Assembly: GCA_036874045.1 (NCBI GenBank) | Contig: CM072341.1 | Coordinates: forward strand, 19,480,501 to 19,544,500 | Source of the DNA: Cymodocea nodosa | Taxonomy: Eukaryota; Streptophyta; Magnoliopsida; Alismatales; Cymodoceaceae | Length of the DNA: 64,000 bases | Direction: 5' to 3' | Shown: piece by piece, positions 24,290 through 35,800 of the stretch | Numbering within the stretch: position 1 is the stretch's first letter | Layout of the letters: each line of letters starts with the position of its first letter | The notes under the pieces: generated by a model | Databases searched by the model: none | Seen by the model: only the letters and a program-made list of their open reading frames with translations | Told to the model about the DNA's origin: nothing | Program-made: the position numbers and the translations under genes

Positions 24290-24790
24290 GAAGACCGGTG
24301 ATCCGGGTGCGCGCGAGTGGGCGGAGGTGCGCCCGGGCAGCGGAGGTGCATGCGGGTTGCGGAGGTGCGTTGGCGGCGGGAGGTGCGCGCGGGCTGCAGA
24401 GGTGCGTGCGCAGGGTGCGGAGGTGCGTGCGGGTTGCGGAGGTGTGCGGGCGGTGGGAGGTGCGTGTGGGCTGCGGAGGTGCGTGCGCAGGCTGCGGAGG
24501 TGCGCGGGCGGCGAGAGGTGCGCGCGGGCTGCGGAGGTGCGCGCGCAGGCTGCGGAGGTGCGTGCGCAGGCTGCAGAGGTGCGCGCGTAGAGGAGCGCAT
24601 GCAGGCGACGGGAGGTGCGCGTGTAGGCTGCGGAGGTGCGCACGCAGAGGAGCGCATGCAGGCGGCGGGAGGTGCGCGCACAGGTGGGGGGATGTGCGTG
24701 CGCGGGCGGCGGGAGGTGCGCGCTCGAGCAGAGGAGCGCACGCAGGCGGCGGGAGCAGCGAACACGCTGGAGGCGGACGCGCGAGAGGCG
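24290..24790. repeat. GC-rich minisatellite in the copia leader
   Basis: About 500 bases of short imperfect units built on GCGGAGGTGCG and GCGGGCTGCGGAGGTGCGC, very rich in CpG, set in an AT-rich element. At least five of the six reading frames stay open across most of it. It lies between the primer-binding site and gag. Confidence 0.85.
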
Positions 24791-24825
24791 GACACGCGGG
24801 AGGCGGGACTGGCGGAGCTTCCTGG

Positions 24826-24837
24826 CTCTGATACCAC
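24826..24837 (-). other. Primer-binding site, initiator tRNA-Met type
   Basis: The minus strand reads TGGTATCAGAGCC directly after the LTR end, the usual plant copia primer site complementary to the 3' end of initiator tRNA-Met. Confidence 0.9.
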
Positions 24838-24838
24838 T

Positions 24839-25029
24839 GTTGGATTGCACGAGTTTGGGGGCTCCGATGGTGGATTATTCCAGGTGATGAATACTTTGTA
24901 TTATTAACCTCTATTTATAGCATTTGGAGGATTAACAACTTCCACCATCGGAGCCCCCAACTTCCTCCTTAAATTTCGGTAACCACCGGAATTTAAATTT
25001 GAAACTTGGTCTTTTTGACCAATTCCAAC
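24839..25029 (-). repeat. 5' LTR of copia element C
   Basis: 191 bp with TGTTGG and CCAACA ends. It contains a perfect 20-bp inverted repeat at 24855-24874 and 24941-24960. A related LTR belonging to element B lies near 29961-30158. Confidence 0.85.
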
Positions 25030-25030
25030 A

Positions 25031-25180
25031 GCAATCGTCGTCGTCTGTTCGGTTGTTGTTGTCGCCTGCATTCGTCCATTCAACCATCATCGTCCCTTCA
25101 AGAGTTCTCGGCTGAAGCTCATTGCTGAAAGCCTCGTTGCCCCAAGTCCTGCCATTTTCGAGCGTCAATCCGAAATCGTT
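25031..25180. repeat. 150-bp direct repeat, right copy
   Basis: Partner of 22008-22157. It begins two bases after the LTR end. Beyond 25180 the unique sequence continues to about 25320 with an open frame on the minus strand of unknown nature. Confidence 0.9.
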
Positions 25181-25429
25181 AGTCCAAAACCATTTTTGAG
25201 CAGTGCCGTGGCGATTGGGTGCTCGACCCCAATCGATTGTCGGGCAACGGCACAGTTGCAACGACAGTCGACGAAGCTCCGTCGGTGTTGAAGAAGACAA
25301 ATAGGTGGTGAAAAAATAAAAACAAAAAAAGAAACAAAAGAATAAAGAATAAAGAGAATGAAAATAAAAGGGGCGGAAAAATAAATTGTATAGAAAATAT
25401 AAATATTTAGGAATCAAATTATTTTAAAT

Positions 25430-27550
25430 ATTTTTTTAAAAATATTGAAATATTTTGAATATAAAATATAAATATCTAGAGTTGTAATTTAATAAATCAC
25501 TTTTATTAAATAAATTAGTAATATTTATTAAACTTATTTAATAAAGTAGTAAGATATAAATATCTGTGTTTTAATAAATTTTTAATATATATTATATTAT
25601 TTAAAATATTACTTTTCAAATTAGTAATAATTTTTATTAATTTATTATTTAATATTTTAAAATTATTAAATAATATATTTCCTGTCCTTTCTTGAAACTA
25701 CATAAACACCTTACGTTTTGTCATTTTTCATTATTTCCCATGTGCACAAATAACCTTATATTTTCGATTGTGTTCTACGTTGTTTTCGTTTCATTCATTT
25801 TCTATCGTTTTATTTTTTTAACGAAAAGCCGAACATGAATTACTCATCTTAATCATAGCGTGATGTGACATTTACCATCTCAAACATTATATAATTATTA
25901 TAATTAAATAATCAAAGATATAACTTTAGTACTAAATTAATGGTCATGTTTCAAAATATCTTTTATAGCTATGGGTGAAAATCTTCATTTTTATAATCAT
26001 GGAAATATTATAAAAAATATTTACATTTATAAAAAGACTTGAAAAATCTTTTCTTAAGATGGCAAGGTAAAAGTACTTTAATGAAAATGACTTTAATATA
26101 AATATTTATCTTGTAAAGACCTAGTTTTTTATTTCATTTCATTATTATTTAAAATAATGATACAATGTAATCAATTTATTGTCTCATCAAGTAAACTTTA
26201 TACGTTAATATTATTTACTAGTTTTCTATTTTAATATATCTTGAACAATATTTGTTTAATATTGTATATATAAAACTTTTAATTGACAGATATTAGTTTT
26301 CCAAATTGATTAGAATATATTTGTTCATTTTGATGAGTATGATAGTATTTAAATGACTACAATGTGAGTTAATTTTAATAAAAAATTCCAATTACAAATA
26401 TTCACAATTAAGGGTGATCATTAGGCAATTATTTGAAATAGCAAAACATTGTTTTCTAATATTACAAAATTATATGTCATTTTCTTTTAAAATCTAAACA
26501 AAAATTATGTTAGTTTATATTTTACTTCATAATTTTGTTCACAGAGTAAATAGGAATGATTTATTTTAAGATATTAAAGATGAATTTAAAAAAAGTGATG
26601 ATGTTAACGAATTTGAAGCAACCAAAGAGGAGGAAGAAGCAACATAAAATTTATCTTTTACTATTACAACTATTCAGAAAGAAATGAAATAAGTATTGAT
26701 ATAATGCATGAAAATAATATCATGAAGTCTACGTGAGATGCTTGAAATTTATGATATCAAATTTATCAAACTTGTAATAAATTTTTTACCAATGTTAGCT
26801 TTTATTTGTATTTGCAAAAATGATGATGTATTTGAACTTATTATTATCCTTGTATATGAAAATGTTATTGTCATATTTTTATATGACTCAAGTTCTATTA
26901 TTGGTAACATTTGTGTAATTTAATTAATTTACTGATTAAACATTATCAATCATATATTAATATCCTTAAATATTATAAATAATATATTATTAAGTTACTT
27001 ATAAAGTTTATATATTAATATTTTATTATACAAGTACATATCGTTATTTCTTTAATTAATCATTTCAATTTACTTTATATAAATTCTATCACTTTCTAGA
27101 ACTTGTACAGATACATAAAATTCATTTCTAGTGAATTCTATTGTTTTTTTATTGACGAATTTATTTTTAAAAATTTATTTCTAATATATTTATTTCTTAT
27201 AAATTTGAAGTGCACAAACGACACGTCGAAAACCCAACTTCTGCCCTGATGACTCGTGTCCTTGGGAAATTCTGTGCTCTTGCCTTCCCAAAGTCTTCTT
27301 TCATTTATCATATTTTTTATTTTTATTTTTAGCCTTACACGATTTCCTTTCTTCTTTTTGTTTTATTTTTTTAATTTCTACTTTGGTTCCGTTCTCCACT
27401 CTCCTTTGTTTATTGACTTTGTATTTGTTTGTACGTAATATCTCACCCCACTCAACACTCCTCTCTCTTCTCACTTGTTTATCATTTTCCCTCTTTCCTC
27501 GTTGCTTCATTTTTTTATTTTTCCATATGTACGCTTTTTTCCACTTTCTC
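25430..27550. other. Very AT-rich intergenic DNA
   Basis: No gene is supported. A copy of a dispersed repeat lies at about 25560-25860 and is related to sequences at about 340-500 and 51880-52170. Positions 27300-27500 are pyrimidine-rich. Confidence 0.5.
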
Positions 27551-28500
27551 TCGTCAGCAAGCTACGGTGTACACCTGGAAATTCGGACTTCCTAAATCCA
27601 ATGCCACATCGGCAGCTCCTTTTCGTCTTTTTTCTTTACACAGACGAATGGATCGGCCAACGCATCTTCGAGTAGAGTTCCGACGTCCTGGTTGCAAGGC
27701 GAGCTAAAACAGGGTGTTCTAGTTGGCGTTCGACTGGGCTCACGAAGGGCAGTTCCACCTCCTACGTCCCTCCACTGACGCCAACATGTCTTCCTCCTTC
27801 GGCGCCAGTGGCGATCTGAGCAGAAATGCTCGAGCAAACTCGAGTGATGATCTCTGGTTTGAAAAGCTTGCTCGACAGTTGGGAGCGATCGCCGGAGCAG
27901 GTCGTCTTTGGTTAAACTTGGCTGGCCTGCGGCTAGGATGCGAGCGACTGGCTTCTCCGACGACGATGCTGTAGCGACGGTGGTCGTTCATGGGATGCTG
28001 ATGAAGACCCTTGAAATCGACTGATCTGGCCATCGGAAAGCACCTGACCCCTACGATCGGATGTTGATCAGACCAACAGGGGAAGGTGGATAGCACCGTT
28101 TCCTCCGTGCATTGAGGCCTTTCGCCGTGAGTAGAGCGGTGGGCGTCCGTGTGGAGAAGTCTTTTTTTAAGCCCTTCCTTCTTTATTCGAGATCGTGGGA
28201 TAAGAAGCGACTCCCTCCGTCGGGCAACGACGACAGTGCTACCTCGAACAACCGGGCCTGCACATGCAGACACCACGGCCCCCGGAGAAGAATCTCTTTT
28301 TCGGGTACCCTCAACCCCGTCGTAAGGAAGTGACGTCTGGCCTGTGCAGCGGGGACTCCGACCCGTCTGTGAACAAAGCTTCTTTTACTATACGTGGATA
28401 TTCACCATCTTTCCTGTTGTTATCCCAAAGGAAAAGGCGGACGTAGCCGGACATACAGACTCCACACCAACGCCGTGATGTTCGCACTAAGCGATATAAC
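27551..28500. other. Unassigned GC-rich segment upstream of copia element A
   Basis: Composition changes abruptly to GC-rich. Long open frames exist on both strands (minus strand 28276-27740 is 178 codons), but I recognise no domain. It may be part of element A's LTR or leader, or captured host sequence. Confidence 0.35.
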
Positions 28501-28665
28501 AAGGCGAACACACAGATCATGGTGCTGGCCCGTATTGATGATTGGCAGGCCTTGTATTGATGATTAGCATCCATTAATGTACTTGTACACACCATAGATA
28601 ATAGAGATATTGGGCTAGGAGAGTAAGCAACAACCCGCATATACTATCTGTTTACCTTTCACACC

Positions 28666-28675
28666 TGGTATCAGA
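28666..28675 (+). other. Primer-binding site of copia element A
   Basis: TGGTATCAGA, the tRNA-Met type primer site, preceded by LTR-like sequence. The LTR start was not determined. Confidence 0.7.
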
Positions 28676-28698
28676 AGGACGTTTCGTTCCTCTCAAAA

Positions 28699-29855
28699 AT
28701 GGTCGGCAATGTGTCTTCCTCCCTACCGTTTTCTACACTGCCCACCTCCTTCGACATTTCGATCCATTTTCCCACTCCCATGAGGAAATCCATGTTCCAG
28801 TGCCGGCGCTTCCAATATCTCAACATCCTCACCATCCATGAGCTTGATCATATTGTGTCGGACGAGTTCCACCCGAGGAACACTCTGCTCCCTCTGCAGA
28901 GTACACTGGCTGGGCACGAGCAAACCGGCTTGTTCTCAGTTGGATTAACGCCACGATTGTGCCGATGGTCCAGACCATCATCCTCTCGTGCACCACCATG
29001 CGCAAAGCCTGCCAGCTCCTCGCCAAGCGTCTTTCTGTGGTCTCCAAGACGCACATCCTAACGCTACGTGATCAGCTTCGCGGCCTCAAAAAGACGGACG
29101 CCCAATCTATGGCTGACTACCTACTCTCAGCCGAACACCTTGCCGAGTCCCACGCTGCTGCCGGTGCACGCATCTCGGACTCGGACTTGATCGAGTTCAT
29201 CACAGATGGTCTCGGCCCTGAGTTTAAGGAGTTCCTTATCTCCTTACATTTCAACGCCTCCACCGACTTCTACGACCTCTTGCTACAACAGGAATACCTT
29301 CAGAAGCGCGTCGTCGCACCAACTGCACTTGCTGCTAACGCACAGCAGCCACTCAAGTCCCAATCGCAGTCTGGACAACGCGGACGACATGGATGTCGGG
29401 GCTGCAATGGCTGCTCTGGTCGTGGAGGACGCCATGGACATCGTGGTGGACCACACCTTCACCGGGATCATGACCCTGCTGCAGTCGCTCATCCGGCTCC
29501 ACTTGACACCGTTCCAGCCACCGTTCATACCTATGCCCCATGCCAGATCTGCAATCGCATGGGGCACTCTACAGGCGTTTGTCACGAACGCGGGAACTTC
29601 GCCTACAACACGACGACGATTGCAGTCCAACTCGGCAACTTGAATCTGCAGAACAACGACCGGTGCATGGACTCCGGGGCCACAAAGCACATGACCCCCA
29701 ATCTCCAGCAGATTCAGACTCCCGAGCCATTCACAGGTAGCACCTCCGTTCTTGTGGGCAATGGGCAAGCTCTTCCCACCACTCACGTTGGAACGACAAC
29801 ACTTTCCAATAACGTGCGTCTCCAGCGGGACTTACATGTCCCTTATGTAGTGATC
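28699..29855 (+). pseudogene. Copia element A, gag and start of protease
   Basis: Gag begins at about 28699 and shifts frame near 28905. It then reads in the frame of 28959 through ANRLVLSWINATI, RDQLRGLKKTDAQSMADYL and a glycine-, histidine- and arginine-rich region, to the zinc knuckle CQICNRMGHSTGVCH. The protease active-site region CMDSGATKHMT follows and the reading ends abruptly at LQRDLHVP near 29845. The natural continuation is found about 6 kb downstream at 35800, so the element is split by an insertion. Codon use is GC-rich, unlike the AT-rich element inside it. Confidence 0.85.
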
Positions 29856-29960
29856 CACCACCGGCGTCCGACTAGTCACGGCGGAGTGTGCGGCGGTGCA
29901 CCGGCGACACTGTGCAGACGAAGGCAGAGACGAGCGTCGATGGATGGATAGAATGTAGAG

Positions 29961-30158
29961 TGACAACGTCGGTGGCATCTGGGGGGCTCCGATGGTGGAA
30001 TTTTCCAGGTGATAAGGTTATGTATATTTAATCGTATATTAATTCTCCTATATCACCTTTATTTATAACCACTAAAATTTTCGTTAACTACTAAAATTCA
30101 ACTTCCAAATTTAACTTTGAATTTGAAATAGATTTGGTCTTTTTGACTAATTCTAACG
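29961..30158 (-). repeat. 3' LTR of copia element B
   Basis: Related to the 191-bp LTR of element C: it shares GGGGGCTCCGATGGTGG and the end GGTCTTTTTGACYAATTC. It lacks the second inverted arm seen in C. The outer start base pair has mutated and the inner boundary is approximate. Confidence 0.7.
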
Positions 30159-30416
30159 TCTCTTATTTGATTACAAAGACTAATTATATTTTTCTATATG
30201 TCAAATCTAATAAGATGTATCACATTTATATTTCGCTCCTACTATTCATAGTTAGTACATTTTTCATTTTCCACTCCTACTATTAATGAGAATATTTTTT
30301 ATTTTCATTATCTAAGAAAATATTTCTTAATCTTATTAAGTTCACAAACTTAGTGTATTTTTTTGTTAAAATTACTTTTGTCAAAAGATTAACAATCATG
30401 TCTTCTGTAAGAATAT
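30159..30416 (-). pseudogene. Copia element B pol C terminus
   Basis: Minus-strand reading LTEDMIVNLLTKVI followed by a KFVNLIRLRN-like piece. It continues the RNase H reading KLSYI found on the far side of the solo LTR. Confidence 0.7.
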
Positions 30417-32048
30417 TGTTGAGTATTTTGTTTTGATAATGTGTGCTAAATGAAAGTAATCATATTTACTCAATTAATATTACTTATGAAAATAAATTAA
30501 AAACATCAATTAATATAGAAAAAGTTTAATGATATAAATATTTGTTGGTATTAGATCTGAAATTATACTAAGTTAATAACTAGTCGTTTCATTGTATTAA
30601 TTTCTCATTTAACTAAACGTTAAGTTAACGTGTGTTTTTATTTAAAAACATGATATATTTTAAAGTTATATTTTCAGTATTATGAACAATACACGTTTAG
30701 ACAACTTGTTAAGTTAAAATGTTATTTGTATAGAGGTCACGTGAGAACTCGTTAAGTTAGAGGCTTAAAGGTTAAAATAGGTCACGTGAGAACTTATTAA
30801 GTTAGTGAGTAAAAGAAGAGATGAACTCGTTAAGTTAGTATTGTACACGTGGTGAAATTAAATGTTACGAATGTTATATTGTATCACGTGAGTTGCACAT
30901 GTTTAACTCGTTAATTTAACATAACTAAACGTGTTGAGTTGCTATATTGAATACTAAGGCAACATGTTAGGTTAGCATTATAAACTTAAGTTGTTATTAT
31001 TGCATGTGGTAAAATTCTTATTATAAAAATATTTTTTTATTACTGGATCGATGAGTTATCAGATTTTCGGATACTTAGAAAATTTAACTATCTGATACTT
31101 ATATTGTTTTCGGTGAGTTAGCATTTAACCTTCTGAAAGAAAGGTTAAGCTGGTTCGTTGAGTTAGCGTAACACCACAGACTTAGTTCGTTGAGTTAGCT
31201 ACAATACTTGTCACGTGAGTTGGCATATGAGGAACTCGTTAAGTTATAAACGTTAAGTTATATATCTATTTGTGTTACTTGTTTAGTTAACATTAAAGTA
31301 ATAACTTCTTATTACAATTGATGAAAAATTTTAGACGAGAAAGTTTATTTTGCAAGAAATTTTTCAAAGATCTAGAATTGATGATTAAAGAAAATTCGAA
31401 ATGTAAACGTGGGTTAGAACGTGTGTATTTCGATGAAGGAAAAAGAAAAGTCGTGAAGTGGTGGATAACTGGTAGTGATTAAATGTAGAGGATATGCATG
31501 AAATAAAGATACAGTATAAAAGATATAGAATTCTTGTTGATCAATTATTCCTGCACATCAAATGAAAAATCTTTTTAGGGATCAAATACACCTTTCGGGG
31601 AAAAGCTCTCAGGTGAAAGAAAATTCAGTGAAGCAGAAAAAGATAAGATTTATGTCACTGAAGATCTGAAGTATCAGAAGAAATCAAATTCAGTGAAGTA
31701 GAGAAAGACAAAATATTTGTCACTAAAGAATTGATGAAGAAGAAAAAGAAGAAGAAGAAGAAGAAGAATAAGAAAGATCTCAAATAGGGAGAAATATTTT
31801 AAATTCCACAAATTAGTTTTTTTTGTTTGCATTTATAAAATTATATAGATGAAACATGGTATCGATATATAATTGCATCTACAATTTCTAAGGAAAATTG
31901 AATTGTATATTGTAATTGAAACCTTGAATAAAAATGATTTTATAAAAACAGTGTCTCGACTTGTTTTTGAGTTTTGAAGTTTCAATTATAATCGAAAATA
32001 TTGAAAAATACAATTCACCCCCCTCTTGTGTAGCCATACGATCTTACA
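30417..32048. mobile_element. Sirevirus-like solo LTR 1 with target-site duplication
   Basis: 1632 bp, starting TGTTGAGTATTTTGTTTTGA and ending CTCTTGTGTAGCCATACGATCTTACA in two adjoining parts. AATAT flanks it on both sides (30412-30416 and 32049-32053). The end types resemble those of Sirevirus (SIRE/Maximus) LTRs. Inside are repeated TCACGTGA palindromes, each followed by AACTYRTTAAGTT-like words. An AAG run lies near 31740-31770. No coding remains are present, so it is a solo LTR left by recombination. Confidence 0.85.
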
Positions 32049-32053
32049 AATAT

Positions 32054-33053
32054 AACTTAATTTTATTTTCTCTTTTCTTACAATATCACGAATATAGTGA
32101 TAATGTATATTTATATGTTGTTCATATATTGTATTTGCACCATTATGTATAAGACTTATTATTGTTTGATTATCACAAAACATCTCTATTGAATCATTCA
32201 TCAAGTTGAGATTTAAATCATTTATAAATCTCCTAATCTAAATAGTATGTAATGCAACTTCATTATAGGTAACATATTCAGCTTCTTGTGTATATTTTGT
32301 TATACATATTTGATTTTTACTTCTTTAAGATACAACTACACCTTTAAAGATGAATACATGTCTCGAAGTAGACTTTTCATCATCTTTGTCACTACCTAGA
32401 TCTGCATTTGTATAACCAAGTACTTCAAGTTCATCCGCTTGATAAGTCAACTTATGGTGCAAAGTTCCTTTTACATATTTCATTATTCTTTTTTTTTTTA
32501 ATTCTTTTTTTTTTGATCTTCTAGGAGTATCCATAGAGGTGATAACATGTGAGTCTCAATGGACACTCAAAAATTATTCTTTTAATAGCTTCTCAATATT
32601 TTGTTCTAAGATTACTTTGATACCTATTCATAATACTTACAATATATACCAAGTCTAGTCTAGTATACAATATAGCGTACATCAAACTTTTAACTACTTA
32701 GGAATAATGTGCTCTTAAATGTTCTTTCCCCTTTTCAAGACATTGGTCTTTACTTAATCTTTTCCCTAAAATATAAGGTGTAGGGGTTGAGGAATAATTG
32801 TCCATTCTAAACTTTTTTAGCACCATATGCAAGTATCTTTTTTGATTTATACTCAATATTCTAAATTTCTGATCTCTTAAGATTTGAATTCCAAGAACAT
32901 AAGATGATTCTCCTATGTACTTCATCTCAAATCTTCTATTGAGTTCTTCCTTGGTTTCATTCAATATATCAATGTCATTTCCAACAAAGAAAATATTATC
33001 TATGCACAAGGATAATATAATGAACTTACTCTCACTTTTCCTAACATATACAT
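32054..33053 (-). pseudogene. Copia element B reverse transcriptase C-terminal part and RNase H
   Basis: Minus strand: CIDNIFFVGNDIDILNETKE shows the reverse transcriptase catalytic box with YVDD changed to CIDN. It continues through RFEMKYIGESSYVLGIQILRD and SINQKRYLHMVLKKF. RNase H pieces follow: MKYVKGTLHHKL, GYTNADLGSDKDDEKSTS, and EMFCDNQTIISLIHN to HYHYIRDIVRKEKIKLSYI. Frameshifts and catalytic changes show it is dead. Confidence 0.85.
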
Positions 33054-34276
33054 TGTTAGGAATTTTGTTTTGATGGTAAATGCTTTATTAAAGTTTTTAA
33101 ATAAGTCTAAATAATATTTTCTAAGTATAATAGTCACGTAATTAAATGTTGACAAGTTATTGGAAAGTTTCATTTAAAAGTTCGGATAGTTAGATTTTCG
33201 AATAGTTAAAGTTTACGGATATTTAGAATTTTAGACAATTAAACTTTCGAATAGTTAATGTTTCAATTTAGTCGAAGAGTTATGTTAAAAAACTCATATA
33301 GTTAAGTTATCTGCATGTGTGTTTTTAATGTTTTAAGTTGTCACGTGTTTTTCATGTGTGTTCGGTAATAAAAATCGAAGAGTTAGATAACCGTTTGAGT
33401 TTTTATACGCATGTATAGATAACTGTTCAAATTTTATAAAATGACTAACGAACAAATAATTTTTCTATGTTTAGTCACGTATTTTGCAGGTGCAAAAACT
33501 CAAAGAGTTACAGATAAGTGTTTGAGTTTTTACAAGACTTAAATGATAAGTGTTCGACTAAAACGAAGAGTTAGAAGATATTCTACAAAACTCCAGGAAG
33601 ATAAAGTTTCGGTGAATCTACGAGTGGAGATCGTGTAAATTCAAAATGATAGTGGAGAAAGTGGAAATTTGAAAAGATAGTAATTTGGATTAAAGAAAAA
33701 ATTAGTATGTGGATTATGGATTAAGTGGATGAACATGTTGAACGTGAAGACATAGTTCGACTACAAATAGAGAGTACGAGCTACATTACAATGTAGATCC
33801 AAATCTCAAAAACCAAGTTTAAATATTCAATCCGGATCCTAAACTGAAAAGTCAAGTTTGAATATTCATATCTAGAAAAATTCTACAACATCAAAAGAAG
33901 TTTGAAATTCCAAGCAATTTCAGAAAAAGAGCTGTAAACGCAAGAAGTCTGGAAATTCAACAACTAGAGAAGAAGAGATACAGAAGCTGAGTAAAAAGAA
34001 GGAAATGAGCTACGTGTATAAAGATCAGGTTTTATACAATTCGAAATTAGTTTTGAATAAGTACTTCATTTTCTATTTGAATTGTATATCAGACATTAGT
34101 ATATCAAAATCATCAAGAAGGGAATTGAGTTGAAAAAATATTGTAAATTCTGTCTTTAAAGTTTATAAAGAATAAAATTTTATTTACGAGTGTTTTGTGC
34201 TCTTGTTTTATACGCTAGTAATTTTAATTGCTAAAAACACAATTCACCCTCTCTCTTGTGATACAACGATCTTACA
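33054..34276. mobile_element. Sirevirus-like solo LTR 2 with target-site duplication
   Basis: 1223 bp, starting TGTTAGGAATTTTGTTTTGA and ending with a CCCTCTCTCTTGTG stretch and GATCTTACA, the same end types as solo LTR 1. Flanks are TACAT (33049-33053) and TGCAT (34277-34281), a 5-bp duplication with one substitution. It splits the reverse transcriptase of element B between DYYA and VRKSESKF. Confidence 0.8.
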
Positions 34277-35800
34277 TGCATAATAATCTAATCTATTTGA
34301 AACAAATCCTAGTTTGACAATCATGTTATGAAACTTGTAATACCATCGTATTGATGCTTATTTCAAACTATATATTGACTTTTTTAGTTTGCACATTTTT
34401 CCTTTATGTCATTTCACCTGAAATCCCTCAAACTGTGATATGTTGATTTCTTCTTGCAACTCTTCATTTAGAAATGCAGTTTTTACATCCATTTGATGTA
34501 ATTCTAAATTTAAATATGCAACTATAACTAATATAATTCTTATTGATACGAACTTAGCCACTAAAGAATATCTTATGAATGTCAATTCCTAGTTTCTATG
34601 TATAATCTTGAGCAACTAAATGAGTCTTATATTTATTAATAGACCTATCAATCTTTAACTTTTTTTAGAATATCCATTTGCACCTTATAATTTTCCTTCT
34701 TTCAGGTAAATTACACAATTCCCATACTTGATTTTTTTTCATGAGTTCCATGTGGTTTTCTTCTATAAATCTTTTTCATGAGATTCAATGACATCCTTAT
34801 ATGTCATGAGTTCCATGTGATTTTCCTCCATATTTATCAATAAACAAGAAAACTCACAAGAATACAAATGGTAATCATCCATCCATGTCATTTGATGTCT
34901 CATCTTCTTGTTGTTAATAAGTATATTCAGTTTTCTATTTTCTCTATTCCTATTAATTTTGTCAATTCTATTTATAGGTTCATTTTGAATTTCTCTCGTG
35001 ATTTTTATAGGTTCATGGTTATTTTCATCGATAATTTCCATAGGTTCATTTATATTTTCAATGTTCTGTTTCCCTTCAACTCTAAGGTCATTTACTAGGA
35101 CATTATTGAAGTAGTCGTCATTCATTACAAATAGTGGTTTATGTTCTTTTTCCTTTCATATCTTTTCCTTTTCATTTAGATTTTCTTGAAAAATAGTATC
35201 CATATATTCAATAATTCCCTTTTCTTTACTATATAAACTATAATCAAATTTTTTTTTATGATAGCATATAAACATACACTTTAGTGTCATTGAGTCTAAC
35301 TTATCTCTTAATTGTCTAGGAATAAGTATATAACTATAGATCCTTATTTCTTTAAATGATATAAGTTGAGATTAGTTACATTCCACAATTTATAAGTTAT
35401 GCTAAGTATAGACTTAGAGAGTATTCTATTTAATACATAATTTTCTGTGGTTAAAGTTTCTCCTTATAAACCTTTGGAAAGACCTAAATGTGAAAATATG
35501 TATCTTATAGAATTTATAAGAGTTCTATTTTTTTTTTTTGCCATAACATTTTGTTGTAGTATATAAGATATTGTAATTTAACTTTTAATTACATGTATTT
35601 CACAAAACAATTTAAATTTCTTAAAATTATATTCTACTCTCCTATTTAATCTTAACACTTTAATATTTTTTTAAATTTATTTTTCTACTTTTAACTTATA
35701 TTTCTTAAAATAAATTAATACTTTATTTTTATGAATTAACAGATAAATACAAGTATATCTATAAAAATCATCTATATAAAAGTCGAAGTATCTTTCTTTT
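34277..35800 (-). pseudogene. Copia element B: integrase remnant, linker and start of reverse transcriptase
   Basis: The segment 35540-35800 aligns with the integrase end of element C. The open frame 35125-34763 is the variable linker between integrase and reverse transcriptase: it is rich in Asn and Glu, with repeated EPI motifs, and ends in a CEFSCLLINMEENHMELMTYKDVIES stretch split over several words. After it come fragments of the reverse transcriptase N terminus up to 34277. Confidence 0.7.

Larger units (their letters stand above)
22158..25029 (-). mobile_element. Ty1/copia retrotransposon C, 3'-truncated, with intact 5' LTR
   Basis: Reading on the minus strand: 5' LTR (25029-24839), tRNA-Met primer-binding site (about 24837-24826), a GC-rich leader (about 24790-24290), an AT-rich leader, gag and pol. 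The element stops inside integrase near 22193, so reverse transcriptase, RNase H and the 3' LTR are missing. The same family supplies element B at 30-35.8 kb. The insertion lies between two 150-bp direct repeats, far longer than the 5-bp duplication normal for copia. Confidence 0.85.
29961..35800 (-). mobile_element. Ty1/copia element B inserted in element A, itself interrupted twice
   Basis: Minus-strand order: integrase remnant (35800-35540, similar to element C at 22440-22200), pol linker (35125-34763), reverse transcriptase N-terminal part (to 34277), solo LTR (34276-33054), reverse transcriptase C-terminal part, RNase H (to 32054), solo LTR (32048-30417), pol C terminus, and 3' LTR (30158 to about 29961). 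Removing the two LTRs restores the reading at both breaks. The 5' half of B is missing. Confidence 0.8.

Noticed and set aside
24206..24907. Five long overlapping open frames (up to 214 codons) as genes
   Set aside because: They are produced by the stop-poor GC-rich minisatellite in a retroelement leader; no domain or start context supports any.
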